Source: CAG-873 sp910578365
Lineage (GTDB): Bacteria > Bacteroidota > Bacteroidia > Bacteroidales > Muribaculaceae
Assembly: GCA_951635545.1 (NCBI GenBank)
Contig: OX620685.1
Span: 1,302,001-1,366,000, forward strand
Direction: 5' to 3'
Length of the DNA: 64,000 nucleotides
Positions 59,036 to 64,000 of the stretch are shown here, in pieces. Both the position numbers and the translations under genes were made by a program. Each line of letters begins with the position of its first letter. Positions within the stretch are counted from its first letter, which is position 1. The notes under the pieces were generated by a model that made no database searches, was not told where the DNA came from, and saw only the letters and a list, made by a program, of their open reading frames with translations.

Positions 59036-60109
59036 CTAATAAAGCTGATAGAAGGGGGTGTCGTTGAGTCGGCGGCCGTCAGCACCGTACAGATAGTAGC
59101 AGCCCGGTTCGCCGCCTACAAGGAAGTCGCCGCTGAAAAACATGGTGTTGCCATTGAAGCTGTGCATGCCCTTCTCGTGTATTTCGGCAAGCTGACTGCC
59201 GTCGCTGTCAAGCAACAGATATACACCGTCGGACTGCTGTGCCACAAAACGGTCGCTGCCATAGAACTGTATGAACTTGTATTTCAGAGGAATCACCGAC
59301 TCGCCGTCCGTATCCACTACGCCGTAGGCCAGCCTGGAAGCATCGTTTACTATGGCATACTTGCCGTTGAAATCCAGTATATTAAGCGGCTGACCAAGCG
59401 GCTGGAACTTTCCGCTTCGGTTGCAAAAGCCGTATTGGCCGTCCTTAAAAGCCACCATACGCCCGTCAAGCATATAGCCACTGACATTATCAACTCCGTC
59501 GAGCTCGGCAATCACATCGCCGCCGTGGTCCAGAAGCATCCATTTGCCGTCGAGGCTGGCCGTGGCACATCCTTCGTTGAAATGGTAAAGTTTATCGTAT
59601 TTCATGGGCACGGTAAGTTCGCCGTCGCTGTTCACGGCACCCCAGCGGGTCTGGTAGCTCTCACTGTCGACTTCGCCCACCAGCAGCATGCCGTCGGTAA
59701 AATATTCCGAATTGCTTACCTGGCTGCCCATTTTGAAGCGGACCTTGCCTTTATCGTCGGTCACTTCCAGCTCACCGCCGTCGCGGCGGCGAACAGGTAT
59801 CAGGCCATCGTTCATATGTCCGGCCCTGTAAAGATCTGAGAGGCCCTCCACAGGCTTGTCCTGGCCATAGCGGTATACATCGTAACCATTCTTTCCCTTG
59901 ACAGTGAAGAAACCGTTCACAACAGGCGATACAAAGCCTTTGAATTCAGCATCAGCGTAAGCTCCGTCGGAACCGACCAGCGTGCCGGTCTGCCCCGGCT
60001 CAAGGCGCACCGGCAGATATTCGATTTCGAGTCGGCTGCTACTGTCCGAACAAGCGCCAAGTCCTATACAAACCGACACTGCAAGCAGAAAGAAGATATA
60101 TTTTCGCAT
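59036..60109 (-). CDS. WG-repeat lipoprotein
   Basis: 357 aa. Signal with lipobox LGAC (Cys about 20). The rest is a series of WG-like repeats, beta hairpins of about 30 residues with patterns such as RWGAVNSDGELTVPMKYDKLY and AYGVVDTDGESVIPLKYKFIQ (each shown in part). Such proteins sit in the outer membrane or periplasm as binding scaffolds; the partner is unknown. -7 box at 60138-60145. Confidence 0.82.
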   Translation of the reverse strand: MRKYIFFLLAVSVCIGLGACSDSSSRLEIEYLPVRLEPGQTGTLVGSDGAYADAEFKGFVSPVVNGFFTVKGKNGYDVYRYGQDKPVEGLSDLYRAGHMNDGLIPVRRRDGGELEVTDDKGKVRFKMGSQVSNSEYFTDGMLLVGEVDSESYQTRWGAVNSDGELTVPMKYDKLYHFNEGCATASLDGKWMLLDHGGDVIAELDGVDNVSGYMLDGRMVAFKDGQYGFCNRSGKFQPLGQPLNILDFNGKYAIVNDASRLAYGVVDTDGESVIPLKYKFIQFYGSDRFVAQQSDGVYLLLDSDGSQLAEIHEKGMHSFNGNTMFFSGDFLVGGEPGCYYLYGADGRRLNDTPFYQLY

Positions 60110-60137
60110 ATATTCAGGATAATAATCGTTATGGTTT

Positions 60138-60145
60138 CAAAGTTA
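60138..60145 (-). promoter_or_regulatory. -7 promoter box of the WG-repeat gene
   Basis: TAACTTTG on the minus strand, 28 nt before the start codon. Confidence 0.5.
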
Positions 60146-60188
60146 CACAAAAATTTTGAATGCTGCCGCGCAGGCATCAAAAATAAAG

Positions 60189-60235
60189 AACCCGGAGCAG
60201 TTGAATTATCGATTGTTGCTTCAGCTGCTCCGGGA
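60189..60235 (-). terminator. Terminator of the DegT aminotransferase gene
   Basis: Stem CCCGGAGCAG / CTGCTCCGGG around a 24-nt loop. On the minus strand followed by TTCTTTATTTTT. Confidence 0.7.
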
Positions 60236-60257
60236 TTATGACGCTAAAGAGGCTGTG

Positions 60258-61523
60258 TCAGAGAATGCAGTCCTTGATTTGCTCAACTATGTAGCGGACA
60301 TGCTCGTCGGTCACCCACGGACCGGCAGGCAGACAGATGCCCACCTTGAACAGTTCCTCGCTCACACCGTTGACGTAAGCCGGATTACTTCGGTACACCG
60401 GCTGTTTGTGCATAGGCTTCCACAGCGGACGCGATTCGATACCTGCGGCATCCAGAGCTATGCGCATTGCCTCCACGTTATCATTAGGCTGGCAGTCGGT
60501 AACTGCAGTAGAAGTGGCGTGGGTAACACCTGCGGCACCTCCTACGGCACCGGTTATCACCTGCTTGTAAGCATTTTCCTGACCTTTTACTTTCAGGTCC
60601 GGGTCGAGAGTGGCTGTACAGAGCCAGAAGTTGGAGTCATATTCAGGAGCAGGGTTACAGTGCATTGTCACACCCTTTACATCCTTCAACAGTTCCACGT
60701 ACAGCTCCTGCACATGGCGGTGATGGGCAATATGCTCGTCGAGGATGGACATCTGGCCTCGGCCTATGCCGGCGCAGATGTTGCTCATGCGGTAGTTGTA
60801 GCCTATGGCCTCGTGCTGGTAGTAGGGGTATGATTCGCGTGCCTGAGTGGCGTACCACATTATCTTGCGCCAAGCTTCCTCGTCGGGGCAAATCAATGCG
60901 CCGCCGCCGGAGGTAGTAATCATCTTGTTGCCGTTGAACGAAAGCACACCGTATTCACCGAAAGTACCAAGTGCCTGACCTTTGAAGTTCGAGCCGAAGC
61001 CTTCGGCTCCGTCTTCAATCACCGGTATGCCATAGCGATTTGCAATCTCCATGATACGTTCGGCATTGTAAGGCATGCCATACAGGGCTACCGGAATGAT
61101 AGCCTTAGGCTTGCGACCGGTCTTGGCTATACGGTCCTTGATAGCCTCTTCAAGCAGTTCGGGGTCAATATTCCACGACTCCTTTTCCGAGTCGACGAAC
61201 ACAGGTGTTGCGCCAACGTAAGTGACTGGGTGACTCGATGCGCAGAACGTAAACGACTGTACAATTACCTCGTCGCCCGGGCCAACGCCGCAGGCCACCA
61301 GTGCAAGATGCACTGCAGCCGTACCGGCCGACAGGGCCACAACTTTTTTATGCAGCTCTTCGGCGTTCTCGCGTTTGTTTACAAAATTTTCGAGGTCCTT
61401 CTCGAAACCGTTTACGTTAGGCCCCAGTGGCACCACCCAGTTCTGGTCGAAAGCCTCCTTTATGAAATCCATTTCTTTGCCGCTCATGTGAGCCAGGCAA
61501 AGCAAAATGCGTTCTTTCTTCAT
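60258..61523 (-). CDS. DegT/DnrJ/EryC1/StrS family sugar aminotransferase
   Basis: 421 aa PLP enzyme making an amino sugar from a nucleotide-linked keto-sugar. VALSAGTAAVHLALVACGV, then IPVIEDGAEGFGSNFKG and the PLP lysine in SFNGNKMITTSGGG are the family markers. Resembles PglE/LegC-type enzymes of surface glycan or glycosylation pathways, but no partner genes are adjacent. Its promoter (TTTG 61582-61585, 19 nt, TAATTTTG 61555-61562) spans the edge of the IS1634 target duplication and survives. Confidence 0.88.
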   Translation of the reverse strand: MKKERILLCLAHMSGKEMDFIKEAFDQNWVVPLGPNVNGFEKDLENFVNKRENAEELHKKVVALSAGTAAVHLALVACGVGPGDEVIVQSFTFCASSHPVTYVGATPVFVDSEKESWNIDPELLEEAIKDRIAKTGRKPKAIIPVALYGMPYNAERIMEIANRYGIPVIEDGAEGFGSNFKGQALGTFGEYGVLSFNGNKMITTSGGGALICPDEEAWRKIMWYATQARESYPYYQHEAIGYNYRMSNICAGIGRGQMSILDEHIAHHRHVQELYVELLKDVKGVTMHCNPAPEYDSNFWLCTATLDPDLKVKGQENAYKQVITGAVGGAAGVTHATSTAVTDCQPNDNVEAMRIALDAAGIESRPLWKPMHKQPVYRSNPAYVNGVSEELFKVGICLPAGPWVTDEHVRYIVEQIKDCIL

Positions 61524-61554
61524 AGCTATGGTTGAATAAATTATATTCCGAACA

Positions 61555-61585
61555 CAAAATTAGCAAAAAAATCACATTCGACAAA
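61555..61585 (-). promoter_or_regulatory. Promoter of the DegT aminotransferase gene
   Basis: TTTG at 61582-61585, 19-nt spacer, TAATTTTG at 61555-61562, minus strand. The -33 box lies inside the left 136-bp duplication; the -7 box straddles its edge and is not rebuilt in the right copy. Confidence 0.7.
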
Positions 61586-61692
61586 ATTTAAGTGAGTTAT
61601 GTAGAGTCTGTAGAGTCCGTAAAAAATTGAGGGTACACCAGAAATTTGATATACCCTCATATGCCTGTACAATCTATAAAATTAGAACGGAC
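61557..61692 (+). repeat. 136-bp target duplication, left copy (IS1634 copy 2)
   Basis: Identical to 63647-63782. Contains the -33 region of the aminotransferase promoter, a hairpin (GAGGGTA..TACCCTC) and a stranded copy of the last codons of the downstream beta-barrel gene (TTAGAACGGAC). Confidence 0.92.
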
Positions 61693-63646
61693 CGGGAGTT
61701 TGGGAGTTTCGTTGAAAAATAATTTATAAATAGTTGGCTTTAAATTTGGTAGAGTCAATTATTTTTTGCACCTTTGTTCTACCGAGTTCTAATCGCAAGA
61801 ATATATGTATTTAGATATACGCAAGGGCAAAGACCGAAGATTCTATATAATGCAGGGGTTCCGCGTCAAGGGTGGCGGGACTTCTACGAAAGTTTACCTG
61901 AAATTAGGAAAGGAATCCGAGATCAAGGAGCGATATTGCTGCGCCGATGCCGAGGCATGGGCACGACAGAAACTTAAGGAGATAAACGACAGTGTAAAGG
62001 AAGAAAAGGCTTCCGTGATGGTCTCATACAATCCCAATAAACAGATTGAGTCGGGCCAATGGCGGTCTGTTCACTGTGGTCATATGGTGCTTCTTCCTTT
62101 ATACAATAAACTCGGCCTGGCGAAATTCTACGCTGAAGTAACTGCTCGTCATAAGTTTAAGTTCGACTTCGCCGACATTCTGTGCAAACTGGTGATGTGC
62201 AGAATCCTTTTCCCTGATTCCAAGCGGGCTACCAGGGAATGCCTGACGGATTTTGTCGATGCGCCAGATTTTTCGCTTGACGACATATACAACTTTCTCG
62301 GGGTTCTGGCCAAGGAGATAACCCCGCTGCAGAAGAGCCTGTACGAGGCTACAAAAAATGAATTGTCCCGCAGGACAGGCGTGATATATTATGACTGTAC
62401 CAACTATTATTTTGAGATAGAACGGGAAGACACTCTGCGCCGATACGGCAAGTCAAAAGAGCATCGGCCCAATCCTGTTGTACAGATGGGCATGTTCATG
62501 GATGCGGACGGGCTTCCGCTTGCGTTCTGCATCAATCCCGGCAACACAAGCGAGCAGCAGACCCTGCAGCCGCTCGAGGAAATACTTGCCAATGAATTTA
62601 ATCTCAGCGAGTTTGTAGTTTGTACGGATGCGGGCCTGGCAAGCATCAACAACCGCCTGTACAACACTTCGGAGGGGCGGAACTATATAGTGACACAGTC
62701 CATACCCGGACTTCCGAAGCTGATGAAGGAGTGGGCGCTTGAAAAGGCCGGATGGAGAAGGCTGGGAGACAAGGAGAACCGCACCTATGACATATCGGAG
62801 CTTGACCTTGACTCGGAAAAGGAACATCTCTACTACCGCGAGCGATGGTTTAAGGAAGACCGCTCTGATGTGAAGAATCATGAAGAACGGCTGATAATCA
62901 CTTTTTCGCCCAAATACGCATTGTATCAGCGACAGCTTCGCGCCCTGCACATTGAGAAAGCGCTGACTATGATCGGGAACAAATCGAAGAAATCTCGTCA
63001 GACACAACAGGATCCGCGCCGACTGATTAATACAACATATTGTACCACAGAGGGCGAAGAGGCTGAAAAGTATGTCATGGGGCTTGATTTGGAGGCCATA
63101 GAGAAAGAAAAAGCAATGGATGGTCTCAATTGTGTGGCCACCAGGCTTGAGGATTCTGTCGGCGAGATACTCCACGTCAACGGCTTCCGATATGAGATAG
63201 AGCACCTGTTCAGAGTCACCAAGACTGAGTTTGACGCACGTCCTGTCTATCTGCGCCGCGAGGATAGGATCCGCGCTCATTTTGCTCTCTGCTTTGTGGC
63301 ACTGCTGTTGCTCAAAGCCTTTCAGAAGCAAATCAATGAAGGCCTAGATGAAGGATGTAAATACTCCACCGAACAAATCATCAATGCACTTGCAGGTATG
63401 GACTATACCGTGGTGAGGGGAACCGGATATGTGCCTGGGTACTCTGCAACCAAGCTCAGATCAAGATGTTGTGAAGTATCCAACGTGCACATTGACACCC
63501 AGATAGTGGTGAACCGCAAAATGCGGCAGTATAGTAAAGCGTTAAAGAAGTGTTAAAATTTTAACCCCATAAATTTGTTAGCACAATCGGACACTCGTAA
63601 TCTGCAGAGTGTCCGATTGTTATATGGCATAACTCCCAAACTCGGG
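61693..63646 (+). mobile_element. IS1634-family insertion sequence, copy 2 (1,954 bp)
   Basis: Same family as copy 1, opposite orientation. Left end CGGGAGTTTGGGAGTTT; right end is the complement of CCCGAGTTTGGGAGTT. Flanked by exact 136-bp direct repeats. The 3' hairpin (ACAATCGGACACTC / GAGTGTCCGATTGT) is kept at about 63583-63620. Confidence 0.92.
61805..63556 (+). CDS. IS1634-family (IS4-like) transposase, copy 2
   Basis: 583 aa, same length and start (MYLDIRKGKDRRFYIMQ) as copy 1, with scattered substitutions along the whole protein, so the copies diverged before or independently of these insertions. DDE residues retained (YYDCTNYYFE, CTDAGLAS, YEIEHLFRV). The -7 position reads CACCTTTG (61769-61776) after TTTG at 61745-61748, a weaker promoter than in copy 1. 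Confidence 0.92.
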   Translation: MYLDIRKGKDRRFYIMQGFRVKGGGTSTKVYLKLGKESEIKERYCCADAEAWARQKLKEINDSVKEEKASVMVSYNPNKQIESGQWRSVHCGHMVLLPLYNKLGLAKFYAEVTARHKFKFDFADILCKLVMCRILFPDSKRATRECLTDFVDAPDFSLDDIYNFLGVLAKEITPLQKSLYEATKNELSRRTGVIYYDCTNYYFEIEREDTLRRYGKSKEHRPNPVVQMGMFMDADGLPLAFCINPGNTSEQQTLQPLEEILANEFNLSEFVVCTDAGLASINNRLYNTSEGRNYIVTQSIPGLPKLMKEWALEKAGWRRLGDKENRTYDISELDLDSEKEHLYYRERWFKEDRSDVKNHEERLIITFSPKYALYQRQLRALHIEKALTMIGNKSKKSRQTQQDPRRLINTTYCTTEGEEAEKYVMGLDLEAIEKEKAMDGLNCVATRLEDSVGEILHVNGFRYEIEHLFRVTKTEFDARPVYLRREDRIRAHFALCFVALLLLKAFQKQINEGLDEGCKYSTEQIINALAGMDYTVVRGTGYVPGYSATKLRSRCCEVSNVHIDTQIVVNRKMRQYSKALKKC

Positions 63647-63782
63647 AAATTAGCAAAAAAATCACATTCGACAAAATTTAAGTGAGTTATGTAGAGTCTG
63701 TAGAGTCCGTAAAAAATTGAGGGTACACCAGAAATTTGATATACCCTCATATGCCTGTACAATCTATAAAATTAGAACGGAC
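63647..63782 (+). repeat. 136-bp target duplication, right copy
   Basis: Exact repeat of 61557-61692. Contains the true 3' end (last three codons and TAA) of the gene entering from the right, and the hairpin that probably terminates it. Confidence 0.92.
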
Positions 63783-64000
63783 GACCGTGACCGCCGGGAG
63801 GAGGACCGCCCGGGCCACGACGTTTGTTGCGGTCTTCGGGCTGTTGGCCTGCTCCGAATGTATTGAATTTGTAGGCTACGCTTACCATAAAGTAGCGGGT
63901 AAGCGAGTTGTAGCGTATGTCTTCGCTGTAGTTAGCGGTTACTGTACGGTTGATGTTAGACTTCTGCTGCAGCAGGTCATAGGCTTTGAGGCTTACAGTC
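63772..64000 (-). CDS. Outer membrane beta-barrel / TonB receptor-like protein, C-terminal part
   Basis: Reads leftwards from beyond the window to a TAA at 63772-63774; the last 75 codons are visible. SLKAYDLLQQKSNINRTV, then SLTRYFMVSVAYKFNTFG are terminal strands of the Bacteroidetes outer membrane beta-barrel family that resembles TonB-dependent receptors with a CarboxypepD-like N-terminus. A Gly/Pro/Arg-rich tail (RRGPGGPPPGGHG) follows the last strand. The stop codon lies in the 136-bp duplication, and the gene is intact at this end despite the IS. Confidence 0.72.
   Translation of the reverse strand, partial: TVSLKAYDLLQQKSNINRTVTANYSEDIRYNSLTRYFMVSVAYKFNTFGAGQQPEDRNKRRGPGGPPPGGHGRPF

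Overview
The window is a gene-dense, fairly GC-rich stretch of a Bacteroidota chromosome. It is probably order Bacteroidales, and a Muribaculaceae-like gut lineage is possible. The evidence is the recurring Bacteroidetes promoter signature (TTTG, about 19-20 nt, TAnnTTTG), a serine palmitoyltransferase-type synthase, ATP-dependent PckA, carboxyspermidine dehydrogenase, a GldE-like CBS protein, DUF2851, DUF3467, and Bacteroidetes-type IS elements. The genus is inference.

Layout: 1-2461 holds the start of a secreted protein and a two-gene Septu-like (PtuA/PtuB-like) defence module. In the HNH partner the usual zinc cysteines are replaced although the H...N...H residues remain. 2552-10989 is a leftward housekeeping block (yebC, pheT, TM2 protein, uvrC, apt, mnmG, ybeY). 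A perfect 16-bp parS palindrome lies between apt and mnmG, suggesting the origin-proximal ParB domain. 11352-16451 is an LPS core/cell-envelope cluster (GT2, GT4, KdkA-like kinase, GT2, flippase-like protein). It is split by a GxxExxY nuclease-fold gene flanked by long imperfect inverted repeats that supply the stop codon of one neighbour and a possible start codon of the other. 16513-24260 carries carboxyspermidine dehydrogenase, phospholipase A, a lipoprotein, a SpoU methyltransferase, a tRNA-Glu/rpsT/tRNA-Glu unit, lolD, DUF3467, cysS and a RecD-like helicase.

24461-44488 is mainly core metabolism and translation (rsmF-like, spt, gapA, lrp, pckA, MATE, Bax inhibitor-1, argS, manC, cstA, pyrH, frr, HAD, ribF, TPR, uridine kinase-like). 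It is interrupted by a MITE-like palindromic element (28990-29312) and an IS30-family element. An IS3-family element (44505-46157, 5-bp duplication, A7 frameshift site) sits between the nucleoside kinase operon and its probable promoter. 46265-51570 has CorA, a decayed polysaccharide deacetylase, a promoter-bearing stretch ahead of an HTH gene, a TolB-like propeller, a beta-barrel and pgi. 51648-63782 contains two IS1634-family elements flanked by exact 93-bp and 136-bp direct repeats. Between them lie coaX, a FadL-like OMP, lptC, a GldE-like protein, DUF2851, a WG-repeat lipoprotein and a DegT aminotransferase. The window ends inside an outer-membrane beta-barrel gene.

The most distinctive biology is: (i) IS1634-type insertions whose very long target duplications keep both flanking genes and their promoters intact; (ii) the GxxExxY inverted-repeat cassette; (iii) the Septu-like module lacking zinc cysteines; (iv) the parS site; and (v) several genes whose -7 box ends only 4-5 nt before the start codon, predicting leaderless mRNAs.
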